A program made the position numbers and the translations under genes. Shown here in pieces: positions 43,114-51,435 of a DNA stretch of 64,000 nt; the stretch's first letter is position 1, and each line of letters begins with the position of its first letter. Origin of the DNA: Algibacter sp045066735 (GTDB taxonomy: Bacteria > Bacteroidota > Bacteroidia > Flavobacteriales > Flavobacteriaceae); contig NZ_JBISHH010000024.1 in NCBI RefSeq assembly GCF_045066735.1, positions 744,001 to 808,000 on the forward strand, given 5' to 3'. A model generated the notes under the pieces. That model did no database searches, was not told the origin of the DNA, and was given only the letters and a program-made list of their open reading frames with translations.

Positions 43114-45864
43114 GTGAAAAATGTATTAGTTTTTATGCTGCTTTTAGCGGTAAGTTCAACCTTTGCTCAAGTTAAGCTGGAAGGTGTTGTTAGAGATAGT
43201 ATTGGAGAACCTTTAGAGTTGGCAAACGTAATAGCTATTAATCAAGATACACAAAAGCTCGATGCTTATGGAATTACTAATCCAGAGGGACGTTACAAGC
43301 TTTCAGTAGAAAAAAATGCGAAGTATAACATACAAGTGAGTTATATAGGTATGAGAACTGGCCAGGCTGAGGTAATTACCAAAGAAACTGCAATTATTCA
43401 AGATTTTGTTTTGGTTGAAGATAATACGCTTGATGCCGTAGAATTAATTTATGAAATGCCCGTAACTATTAAAGGCGATACTATTGTTTATAATGCCGAT
43501 TCGTTTAAATCTGGTACAGAACGAAAATTAGGAGATGTATTAGATAAACTACCTGGTGTAGAGATTAATGACGATGGAGAAATTGAAGTAGAAGGCGTAA
43601 AGGTTGGCAAAGTTATGGTTGAAGGTAAAGAGTTTTTTGATGGAGACTCTAAGCTCGCCACTCAAAATATACCTGCAAATGCCATTGATAAAGTTGAGGT
43701 TCTTAAAAATTATGCCGAAGTTGGACAGTTAAGTGGTGTAACCAATAACCAAGATAATATAGCTATAAACATTAAACTTAAACAAGGTAAAAAGAATTTT
43801 TGGTTCGGGAACGTTACTGCTGGTGGTGGTACTTCCGATAGTGATTTACTCTATTTATTTCAACCAAAATTATTTTACTACAGCCCAGAATACAGTATAA
43901 ACGTTATAGGTGACTTAAACAATATTGGAGAAATAGCTTTTACACGTCGCGATTATTTTAACTTCACAGGTGGTTTTAGATCGCCAAGTAGAAGTAGTGG
44001 AACAAACATAGATTTAGGAAGTAATAATTTAGGTTTTTTATCGCTTCAGAATAATAGAGCGAAAAATATTAATACCAAATTTGGAGCTGCTAATTTTAGC
44101 TACTCACCTAAATCTACTTTAGATTTAAGTGGTTTTGCAATTCTGTTAAGTAATCGTACAGATTTAACTAAAATTAGCGATGTACAATTTTTAGATGATG
44201 CCTCTCGTGATGAGACTAAAGAAAGTAACACACGCCAACGTAGTGACATGGCTATGTTAAAGTTTAGTGCAAAGTACAAGCCGAATGGAAGTAATCAATT
44301 AGATTACGATGTGTTGGCAAGAACGTCTAAGGAATCGCAGGATCAATTTGTATTATCATCTCAAGTTGGCAACGTTAGTGAGCTAGAAAGCTCATCGCCA
44401 TTTAGTATCAATCAAAACTTGAATTATTATTATACTTTAGACGAAAAAAATATTTTTGCTTTAGAGGTACAACATTTGTGGCAAGATGAAGACCCTTTTT
44501 ACAATGCGATTTTAGAAAACGACCCAACTAATAATGATAATGATTTAGACGACCCAGTTAATCCAAGTGATGCATATGATGATACAGCTAGTAATTTAGG
44601 TTTCAATAGGGATCAAATTCAATACGACATTAATCAAGATAAGCGTGTAAAATCCAATCAAATGGATGCTAAGGTCGATTATTGGAATATTCTAAATCAA
44701 AAGAGTGATGTTAATTTTACCTTAGGAACTATTTATAGTAAGCAAGATTTCGATTCAAATATATTTCAAACTTTAGATGACGACACTAATTTCGAATCGA
44801 TCCCGACAATAAATGATGGTATAGATACAAACAATATTGCTTACACATTTACCGACGTATATGCCGCAGCACATTACCGTTTAAAGTCTGGTATTTTTAC
44901 GTTTACACCAGGTTTTTCTGCACATGCTTATAGTGCAAAAAACAATCAGTTTAACGTGAGTTATACCGATGACTTTTTTAGGTTACTGCCAGATGTTAAT
45001 GTGTTAGTACAATTAAAAAAGAGTGAACGTATTATTTTTAATTACGATATGCAAACTAATTTTACCGATGTTAATCAACTTGCTAGAGGGTTAGTGTTGA
45101 ACGATTACAGTTCTGTTTTTTCTGGTAATCAAGAATTAGAAAGTGCCTTATCTCACAATTTTAACCTTTCTTACTTTAGTTTTAATATGTTTAATTACAC
45201 GAATGTTTCGGCGCGATTAAATTATAGTAAAACTATTGATCGTATTAGAACAAATTCAGAATTACCTATAGGAAGCGTTATTAGGGTTAGTTCGCCATAT
45301 AATTCTAATTTGGCCGATGAAAGTGCAAGTGCTAATGCTAGAGTGCAAAAATCAATTGGGAAATTTAGAGCAACGGCTACGGGTAATTTAAGTTATACTA
45401 AATACAATCAGTTTGTTAATAATTTGCCTTTTAGTAATGAAAACTTCACGCAGACTTATCGAACAGAATTGCGAACTAATTTTAAAGAAGCGCCAAATTT
45501 TGAGTTAGGATATCGTTACAGTATTCAAGATAATGATCAAGGTATGCAGAGAACTAAGTTTTATACCAAAGCCCCATCGGTAGAATTTGATGCTTTAATA
45601 TTAAAAAGCTTTACTTTTACTACAGATTATTCATATAATAATTTTTCAGATGAAGAAAAAACAATAAACTCTTACGAATTTTGGGATGCCTCTTTAGCTT
45701 ATAAAAAAGATGAAAATAGTAAGTGGGAATACGAAATAAAAGCAACTAACTTATTAAATACCAGGTCTCAAAACCAAAGTAGTGCGGGGGCAATTTCGGT
45801 AAGTGCAACCGAATATTATATACAGCCACGCTTCTTAACATTTAGAATTCGATACGAATTATAA
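43114..45864 (+). CDS. TonB-receptor-like outer-membrane protein partnered with GLPGLI protein
   Basis: 916 residues; the start codon is GTG at 43114, directly ahead of a signal peptide (ending FAQ). A CarboxypepD_reg-like domain (about 20-105, 'LEGVVRDSIGEPLELANVIA') is followed by a plug-like domain ('DVLDKLPGVEINDDGEIEVE', 'NAIDKVEVLKNYAEVGQLSG') and an OMP_b-brl_3-type barrel. No TonB-box is obvious, but this class often lacks one. It probably transports or secretes an unknown substrate with the GLPGLI protein. A tRNA gene follows. Confidence 0.87.
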   Translation: MKNVLVFMLLLAVSSTFAQVKLEGVVRDSIGEPLELANVIAINQDTQKLDAYGITNPEGRYKLSVEKNAKYNIQVSYIGMRTGQAEVITKETAIIQDFVLVEDNTLDAVELIYEMPVTIKGDTIVYNADSFKSGTERKLGDVLDKLPGVEINDDGEIEVEGVKVGKVMVEGKEFFDGDSKLATQNIPANAIDKVEVLKNYAEVGQLSGVTNNQDNIAINIKLKQGKKNFWFGNVTAGGGTSDSDLLYLFQPKLFYYSPEYSINVIGDLNNIGEIAFTRRDYFNFTGGFRSPSRSSGTNIDLGSNNLGFLSLQNNRAKNINTKFGAANFSYSPKSTLDLSGFAILLSNRTDLTKISDVQFLDDASRDETKESNTRQRSDMAMLKFSAKYKPNGSNQLDYDVLARTSKESQDQFVLSSQVGNVSELESSSPFSINQNLNYYYTLDEKNIFALEVQHLWQDEDPFYNAILENDPTNNDNDLDDPVNPSDAYDDTASNLGFNRDQIQYDINQDKRVKSNQMDAKVDYWNILNQKSDVNFTLGTIYSKQDFDSNIFQTLDDDTNFESIPTINDGIDTNNIAYTFTDVYAAAHYRLKSGIFTFTPGFSAHAYSAKNNQFNVSYTDDFFRLLPDVNVLVQLKKSERIIFNYDMQTNFTDVNQLARGLVLNDYSSVFSGNQELESALSHNFNLSYFSFNMFNYTNVSARLNYSKTIDRIRTNSELPIGSVIRVSSPYNSNLADESASANARVQKSIGKFRATATGNLSYTKYNQFVNNLPFSNENFTQTYRTELRTNFKEAPNFELGYRYSIQDNDQGMQRTKFYTKAPSVEFDALILKSFTFTTDYSYNNFSDEEKTINSYEFWDASLAYKKDENSKWEYEIKATNLLNTRSQNQSSAGAISVSATEYYIQPRFLTFRIRYEL

Positions 45865-45883
45865 AAAAGAATTGAAATTTGTT

Positions 45884-45913
45884 TTGTAGAATTAATAAAC
45901 AGTAATATATTTG
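45884..45913 (+). promoter_or_regulatory. Bacteroidota-type promoter of tRNA-Tyr
   Basis: TTG at 45884-45886 and TATATTTG at 45906-45913, separated by 19 bp, fit the TTG-N(17-23)-TAnnTTTG consensus exactly. The tRNA starts 12 bp downstream, giving a short leader. Confidence 0.75.
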
Positions 45914-45924
45914 CGGTCAGTTTT

Positions 45925-46006
<82 letters not shown>

Positions 46007-46007
46007 C

Positions 46008-46034
46008 AAAGCCTGCTTTTTAGCAGGCTTTTTT
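46008..46034 (+). terminator. Terminator after tRNA-Tyr
   Basis: A 10-bp stem (AAAGCCTGCT 46008-46017, AGCAGGCTTT 46022-46031) with a TTTT loop and T-run, two bases after the tRNA. Confidence 0.92.
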
Positions 46035-46057
46035 ATTTTGAAAACTTTACATTTAGA

Positions 46058-47338
46058 TTAGTATTCATTTCTCAACCATTCAAAAATAGTTTGCATATTT
46101 TGTTTTACATGCGTGGTTGATGTTGTGTAGTGGTTATTCATAAAACTAAAAATAAGAGTTTCACCACTATTAGTAACTAAGTAACCACTTAAGCAATAAT
46201 TGTTACCTAGTGTTCCAGATTTGGCATAGATATAGGGTTGTTCTTGCCCAGCATACCATTTTTTTAATGTTCCAGATGTTCCTCCAGCAGGAAATAAATT
46301 AAATAACCTTGTTACGTCTATACTTTTATACATTCTAGATAATACATCAACGAAGGAGTTTGGTGAAAATAAATTATATCGGCTTAAGCCAGAGCCATCA
46401 ACCCAACGTGGTTTTTCGGTTAATGTGTTTAAGTGGGTGTTCAGCATAAAATCTCTAGCTTTTTTAGAGCTTAAACTGTCAGATTGTGTAGAGGATGCCA
46501 TAATTAGTATCTGTTCAGCTAAAAAATTATCACTTACATGCATCATACGTTTGTATAATGAGTCCGATGGGATACTGTAGGCTGTGTTTAAATGCTTCGG
46601 AATTTCAGATGTAAATCTCACTTTGTTTCCAGTTAAGTCTTTCCATATGCTTTCCGATGTTAATCGATTTAAAACCATAGGGACTTCAATGGTATCTGTG
46701 TGTTTTGGGTTGTAATAAAATTCATTGGTATTAAATGCTCTTCGTTTTTTTTTAGTAGCATAACTAATATCCGTCTTAAATATGTTGGGTGTGGCGGATA
46801 GGCTATCTAAATTACTTATGGTAACTACATTTCCGTAAGTGGGAAAAGCACTTCGCTCGGGGCTAAAATAAGTGTCGTAATCTTCCCAAGCCCAACCAGG
46901 TCCAAACTTATCGTCTATTAGGTTGGTTTCTACAATAGCTATTGTTTTAAATGCTTTAGCTATCTGTATCGCGGTACTATCGTTAAAAAACGAGTGTAAA
47001 AAGGCTGGGTTTCCGGTGCCAACAAGAGTTAAGGTGTCTTGTTTGATGTTATATTTAAAGGCCGGTATGCTATCGGGTAGCATCTGTAATGCTGTATATA
47101 AAGTGAAAATTTTTGTATTACTAGCAGGAGTAAAATATTTGTGTGCGTTGTGTTGATATATGGTGTCTTTTGTTTTAGGGTTGTAAACCAAAAAGCCTGT
47201 AAATTGGTTGTTGTAAAAGCTACTCTTTAAAGTGGAATTTATTGTTTTTGTAATTCGTGCAGATTTACAGCTAGAGAAAACTATTAAAAAGCATAATAAA
47301 AGGAAACATTTATTCAGAGTTGTGCGTATAGTTTTCAT
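46058..47338 (-). CDS. PBP4-like D-alanyl-D-alanine carboxypeptidase (peptidase S13), lipoprotein
   Basis: About 426 residues from the ATG at 47338, which starts a lipoprotein signal (lipobox VFSSC); the ATG at 47371 only adds a tail. It cleaves the terminal D-Ala or cross-links of peptidoglycan in the periplasm. Active-site motifs are visible: SNTK (SxxK, with the nucleophilic Ser), SDN in HVSDNFLAEQ (SxN), and KSG in YAKSGTLGNN (KTG-type). The conserved 'WVDGSGLSRYNLFSP' is also typical of DacB/PBP4. It is transcribed alone. Confidence 0.9.
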   Translation of the reverse strand: MKTIRTTLNKCFLLLCFLIVFSSCKSARITKTINSTLKSSFYNNQFTGFLVYNPKTKDTIYQHNAHKYFTPASNTKIFTLYTALQMLPDSIPAFKYNIKQDTLTLVGTGNPAFLHSFFNDSTAIQIAKAFKTIAIVETNLIDDKFGPGWAWEDYDTYFSPERSAFPTYGNVVTISNLDSLSATPNIFKTDISYATKKKRRAFNTNEFYYNPKHTDTIEVPMVLNRLTSESIWKDLTGNKVRFTSEIPKHLNTAYSIPSDSLYKRMMHVSDNFLAEQILIMASSTQSDSLSSKKARDFMLNTHLNTLTEKPRWVDGSGLSRYNLFSPNSFVDVLSRMYKSIDVTRLFNLFPAGGTSGTLKKWYAGQEQPYIYAKSGTLGNNYCLSGYLVTNSGETLIFSFMNNHYTTSTTHVKQNMQTIFEWLRNEY

Positions 47339-47489
47339 TTTTTGGATGGGTAAAAATTTCAGAATAGTCAAATATAATTAATAAATAGTTTTAAGAATAA
47401 GGGGTTTTAATTTGGATTAGGTGGTCTTAACTTAAGCGTAACCATATGTTTGCTTCATGTTTTTTTGTTAAATAGAGCTTAAAGCTATT

Positions 47490-47518
47490 TTGTAGCTATT
47501 ATAATTTTGTTACATTTG
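47490..47518 (+). promoter_or_regulatory. Bacteroidota-type promoter of the FKBP gene
   Basis: TTG at 47490-47492 and TACATTTG at 47511-47518, 18 bp apart, match the TTG-N-TAnnTTTG consensus; the ATG follows 26 bp later. Confidence 0.7.
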
Positions 47519-47544
47519 GCTTCAAATTAATTTAACACAAAAAA

Positions 47545-48270
47545 ATGAAAACAATTAAAGTTTTAAGCCTTGTTGCTCTTACAGCATTAATGGCATCTTG
47601 TAATAATACAGGAGTTACAAAAAAGCCTATAAAAACAGAATTAGACTCAGTAAGTTACGCTATTGGTATGGACGTTGCTAGAAATGTAAAAACTAGCTTT
47701 ACTGAATTTGATAACGATTTATTTATCCAAGGGTTTATGAACGCTATTGATTCTACCGATATGTTAATAGAGCAAGCAGATGCTCAAAAAGTGGTGCAAG
47801 CTTATTTCCAAAAGAAACAACAAGCTGATATGGCTAAACAAAAAGAAGCTGCAGCTAAAAAAGCAGAAGCTGAGTTTGGTGAAGTAAAAGTTGCTGGTGA
47901 AAAGTTTTTAGAAGAAAACAAATCTAAAGATGGTGTTCAAGTAACAGCAAGCGGATTACAATATATAGTTGAAAAAGAAGGAACAGGTGAAAAACCAACA
48001 ACTGCTTCTCAAGTAAAAGTACATTACCATGGAACGTTAACCGATGGAACTATTTTTGACAGTTCTGTAGATCGTGGAACTCCAGCTACTTTTGGTGTAA
48101 CTCAGGTTATTCCGGGTTGGACAGAAGGTTTACAATTAATGTCTGTAGGTTCTAAATATAAATTCTTTGTACCACAAGAATTAGGTTACGGAGCAACTCC
48201 AAGAGGTGGAAAAATTAAGCCTTTCGATGTTTTAGTATTCGATGTTGAATTATTAGAAATCGTTAAGTAA
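47545..48270 (+). CDS. FKBP-type peptidyl-prolyl isomerase lipoprotein
   Basis: 241 residues. Lipoprotein signal with lipobox LMASC (Cys19). A helical dimerisation region (about 30-135, typical of FkpA/Mip proteins, with Ala/Lys/Glu-rich helix QADMAKQKEAAAKKAEAEF) precedes the FKBP domain (about 145-241): 'VKVHYHGTLTDGTIFDSSVD', 'VIPGWTEGLQLMSVGSKYKF' and the LGYGATPRGG loop. It helps fold envelope proteins. It has a consensus promoter and a strong terminator, so it is monocistronic. Confidence 0.94.
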   Translation: MKTIKVLSLVALTALMASCNNTGVTKKPIKTELDSVSYAIGMDVARNVKTSFTEFDNDLFIQGFMNAIDSTDMLIEQADAQKVVQAYFQKKQQADMAKQKEAAAKKAEAEFGEVKVAGEKFLEENKSKDGVQVTASGLQYIVEKEGTGEKPTTASQVKVHYHGTLTDGTIFDSSVDRGTPATFGVTQVIPGWTEGLQLMSVGSKYKFFVPQELGYGATPRGGKIKPFDVLVFDVELLEIVK

Positions 48271-48342
48271 TTTAAAATGCATTCTACTAATTATGGTGTT
48301 GAGATTTTCAACTTATAATTAGAATGAAACGTTTAAATATAT

Positions 48343-48374
48343 AAAAAAGACTGCCATTTTCGGCAGTCTTTTTT
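48343..48374 (+). terminator. Terminator after the FKBP gene
   Basis: A 7-bp G+C-rich stem (GACTGCC 48349-48355, GGCAGTC 48362-48368) extended by A6/T6, with a 6-nt loop. Confidence 0.92.
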
Positions 48375-48433
48375 GTTTTAGTAAATTCAAAAAAATAAAG
48401 GTTGTAACTTTGCAACTTAATAAATTGAAGACT

Positions 48434-49315
48434 ATGAACCATAAAGCAGGTTTTGTAAATATTATTGGTAATCCAAACGTTGGGAAATCAACACTAATGA
48501 ATGCCTTTATAGGTGAAAAATTATCTATCATCACTTCTAAGGCACAAACTACACGCCATAGAATTTTAGGTATTGTAAATGGCGACGATTTTCAGGTGGT
48601 TTTAAGTGATACTCCTGGTATTATTAAACCCGCTTACGAGTTGCAAGAGTCTATGATGGGGTTTGTAAAATCGGCATTTGAAGATGCGGATGTATTAATT
48701 TACATGGTGGAAATTGGAGAGCAAGCTTTAAAAGATGAAGCGTTTTTTAATAAAATTAAATCTTCTAAAATTCCTGTTTTATTACTTTTAAACAAAATTG
48801 ATATATCAGATCAAGAACAATTAGAAGCTCAGGTACAACTTTGGGCAGAGAAGGTGCCAAGTGCAGAGATTATTCCAATTTCGGCTTTACAAGGTTTTCA
48901 AGTAAAAGAAGTATTTCATAGAATTATTGAGTTATTACCAGAATCCCCTGCCTTTTATCCAAAAGATCAATTAACGGATAAGCCCGAGCGTTTTTTTATA
49001 AATGAAACCATTCGTGAAAAAATCCTTATTCATTATAAAAAAGAAATTCCTTACGCCGTAGAAATAGAAACGGAAGAATTTTTTGAAGAAGAAAAAATTA
49101 TTAGAATGCGATCTGTAATTATGGTAGAGCGCGAAACTCAAAAAGGAATTATAATTGGCCATAAAGGAACAGCTCTGAAACGAGTAGGCGTAGAGGCTAG
49201 AAAAGATCTAGAAAAGTTTTTCGGTAAACAAATTCACTTAGAACTGTATGTAAAAGTGAATAAAAACTGGAGAAGTAACCAAAAGCAGTTAAGACGTTTT
49301 GGTTACAATCAATAA
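48434..49315 (+). CDS. era: GTPase Era
   Basis: About 293 residues from the ATG at 48434; the ATG at 48410 lies inside the promoter, whose -7 box TAACTTTG is at 48405-48412. Essential GTPase for 16S rRNA maturation and 30S assembly. G1 GNPNVGKST, G3 DTPGI and G4 NKID motifs in the N-terminal half; C-terminal KH domain with IIGHKGTALKRVG and 'LELYVKVNKNWR'. It is a single gene. Confidence 0.96.
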   Translation: MNHKAGFVNIIGNPNVGKSTLMNAFIGEKLSIITSKAQTTRHRILGIVNGDDFQVVLSDTPGIIKPAYELQESMMGFVKSAFEDADVLIYMVEIGEQALKDEAFFNKIKSSKIPVLLLLNKIDISDQEQLEAQVQLWAEKVPSAEIIPISALQGFQVKEVFHRIIELLPESPAFYPKDQLTDKPERFFINETIREKILIHYKKEIPYAVEIETEEFFEEEKIIRMRSVIMVERETQKGIIIGHKGTALKRVGVEARKDLEKFFGKQIHLELYVKVNKNWRSNQKQLRRFGYNQ

Positions 49316-49455
49316 AAGCTAACGTTATCTTTTTAATTAGGTAACTTTTAGTTAAAACTTGAAGTTTATTTTTGTGCCATTCAAAAAGTGGTATTTTGAA
49401 AAAGTTTGAGTTAGTTTAGTTTAAAAGCTTTGGTTGGTAGCAATTAGAGCTTTTT

Positions 49456-49953
49456 TTATGCCTTACAAACACTATTCATAAAAGCGTATAAAGCATTCAT
49501 TTCAGTTTGGTTAGAAAACTTACTTACTCTACCTGCAAAGTAAAGCGCAAACCAAATTCCTGTTAAAGCAACAAGCCCTATTATTTGTGTTTGGTAAGGC
49601 GTTTTTAAAGCCCAATTGCTATAGGCCCAAATACTAAAAACAATAAAGAGCATAGCAACTGCAAAGTGGAAAAACATAAACATAGTCCAAACAGTTGGGC
49701 TTGGGCCAAATAAACCGCGTACTAAACAGTTGCTTTCATCAACTTCGTTAATCTCTAAATGCAATTGTGGCGACCAAAAATGTTGTTTTTCTTTAGGGAG
49801 TTTAATAAAAACGTGGTCGTCTACCGTAGATACAATAAAAAGAGATTGAGAGGTCTTGCTATCGTGAAAGTCCTTTAAAACCGAGGTATTTGTTCTTGGT
49901 AGTTCTAATTTAAATCGAGGTCTAAGTACAATTTCGTTTAGCGGTGTATTCAT
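49456..49953 (-). CDS. Hypothetical membrane protein with two membrane segments
   Basis: 165 residues: an N-terminal soluble beta-rich region (1-85, 'LPKEKQHFWSPQLHLEINEV') and two membrane segments (about 92-112 and 122-142), ending in a short cytoplasmic tail. No family is recognised. It is transcribed away from der, from the same short intergenic region. Confidence 0.65.
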   Translation of the reverse strand: MNTPLNEIVLRPRFKLELPRTNTSVLKDFHDSKTSQSLFIVSTVDDHVFIKLPKEKQHFWSPQLHLEINEVDESNCLVRGLFGPSPTVWTMFMFFHFAVAMLFIVFSIWAYSNWALKTPYQTQIIGLVALTGIWFALYFAGRVSKFSNQTEMNALYAFMNSVCKA

Positions 49954-50050
49954 AATAAATTCATTAGGAAGTTAAAATACTCTTTTCTATTGAACTAAAC
50001 ACTATATTTGCAGCCGCTTACAGGATATGTAATGCATAAAAACAAAACTT

Positions 50051-51358
50051 ATGAGTAATATAGTAGCAATAGTAGGAAGACCAAATGTTGGCAAATCCAC
50101 TTTTTTTAATCGTTTAATACAACGTCGCGAGGCTATTGTAGATGCCGTTAGTGGTGTTACAAGAGATCGTCATTACGGTAAAAGTGACTGGAATGGTAAA
50201 GAATTTTCGTTAATTGATACCGGCGGATACGTTTTAGGTAGTGATGATGTTTTTGAGGCGGAGATTGATAAACAAGTTGAATTAGCAATAGATGAAGCCG
50301 ATGCCATTATTTTTATGGTAGATGTTGAAACTGGCGTTACTGGAATGGATGAGGATGTTGCAGAATTATTGCGTAAAGTAAATAAACCTGTTTTTCTTGT
50401 TGTAAATAAAGTAGATAACGGTAAACGTGCTGCAGATGCTGTAGAGTTTTACTCTTTAGGCTTAGGTGAATATTATACCATTGCAAGTATAAATGGTAGT
50501 GGAACCGGAGATTTACTAGATGCTTTAGTTGAAGCGTTACCTGAAAAGGAAGAAGAAGCTGAAGCGGAAGTATTACCTCGTTTTGCGGTAGTTGGCCGTC
50601 CTAATGCAGGAAAATCATCATTTATAAACGCTTTAATAGGAGAAGATCGATATATTGTTACAGATGTTGCTGGAACAACTCGTGATTCTATAGATACAAA
50701 ATACAATCGTTTTGGATTTGAGTTTAATTTAGTAGATACCGCTGGAATTAGAAGAAAATCTAAAGTGAAAGAAGATTTAGAATTTTACTCTGTAATGCGA
50801 TCTGTTCGTGCCATTGAGCATGCCGATGTATGTTTAGTAGTTTTAGATGCAACCCGTGGTTTCGATGGTCAGGTTCAAAATATTTTCTGGTTGGCTCAAA
50901 GAAATAGAAAAGGTATCGTTATTCTTGTAAACAAGTGGGATTTAGTAGAGAAAGACCATAAGTCTATGAAAGAGTACGAGCGTGTTATTAAACAACAAAT
51001 GGAGCCGTTTACAGATGTTCCTGTAGTTTTTATATCTGTATTAACAAAGCAACGTATTTTTAAAGCTATTGAAACGGCTGTAGAAGTTTACCAAAACCGA
51101 TCGAAAAAGATAAAAACAAGTAAGCTTAATGAGGTGTTTTTACCACTTATTGAAAACTACCCTCCACCAGCATATAAAGCGAAATACGTTAAAATTAAAT
51201 ACGTTATGCAGTTGCCAACACCACAACCGCAGTTTGCTTTCTTTTGTAACTTACCACAATATGTTAAGGAGCCTTACAAACGTTTTCTTGAAAACAAACT
51301 CCGTGAAAAGTTTGATTTTAAAGGTGTGCCAATAAGCGTTTATATGCGTAAAAAGTAA
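50051..51358 (+). CDS. der: Ribosome-biogenesis GTPase Der (EngA)
   Basis: 435 residues with the diagnostic tandem G domains: GRPNVGKST at the start and GRPNAGKSS at about 182, each with DTGG/DTAGI and NKxD motifs (NKVD, NKWD), then a KH-like C-terminal domain. Needed for 50S assembly. A -7 box TATATTTG at 50003-50010 lies upstream, without an ideal -33. Confidence 0.96.
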   Translation: MSNIVAIVGRPNVGKSTFFNRLIQRREAIVDAVSGVTRDRHYGKSDWNGKEFSLIDTGGYVLGSDDVFEAEIDKQVELAIDEADAIIFMVDVETGVTGMDEDVAELLRKVNKPVFLVVNKVDNGKRAADAVEFYSLGLGEYYTIASINGSGTGDLLDALVEALPEKEEEAEAEVLPRFAVVGRPNAGKSSFINALIGEDRYIVTDVAGTTRDSIDTKYNRFGFEFNLVDTAGIRRKSKVKEDLEFYSVMRSVRAIEHADVCLVVLDATRGFDGQVQNIFWLAQRNRKGIVILVNKWDLVEKDHKSMKEYERVIKQQMEPFTDVPVVFISVLTKQRIFKAIETAVEVYQNRSKKIKTSKLNEVFLPLIENYPPPAYKAKYVKIKYVMQLPTPQPQFAFFCNLPQYVKEPYKRFLENKLREKFDFKGVPISVYMRKK

Positions 51359-51386
51359 ATCAAAATTATATATTTTATCGTTGTAT

Positions 51387-51430
51387 TAGATTAAGTTGTG
51401 TATTTTTATATACTAAAATAACTTAATCTA
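51387..51430. promoter_or_regulatory. 11-bp perfect inverted repeat just upstream of the M3 peptidase start
   Basis: TAGATTAAGTT (51387-51397) is exactly mirrored by AACTTAATCTA (51420-51430), with 22 bp between; the right arm ends 5 bp before the ATG. A TTG at 51396-51398 and a weak -7-like TAACTTAA at 51419-51426 fall at the arms, so it could be an operator over a promoter or, if transcribed, a hairpin that hides the translation start. Confidence 0.6.
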
Positions 51431-51435
51431 GTACA

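Noticed and set aside
48410..48433. Earlier start for Era
   Set aside because: It overlaps the -7 promoter element; the ATG at 48434 gives the standard Era N-terminus.
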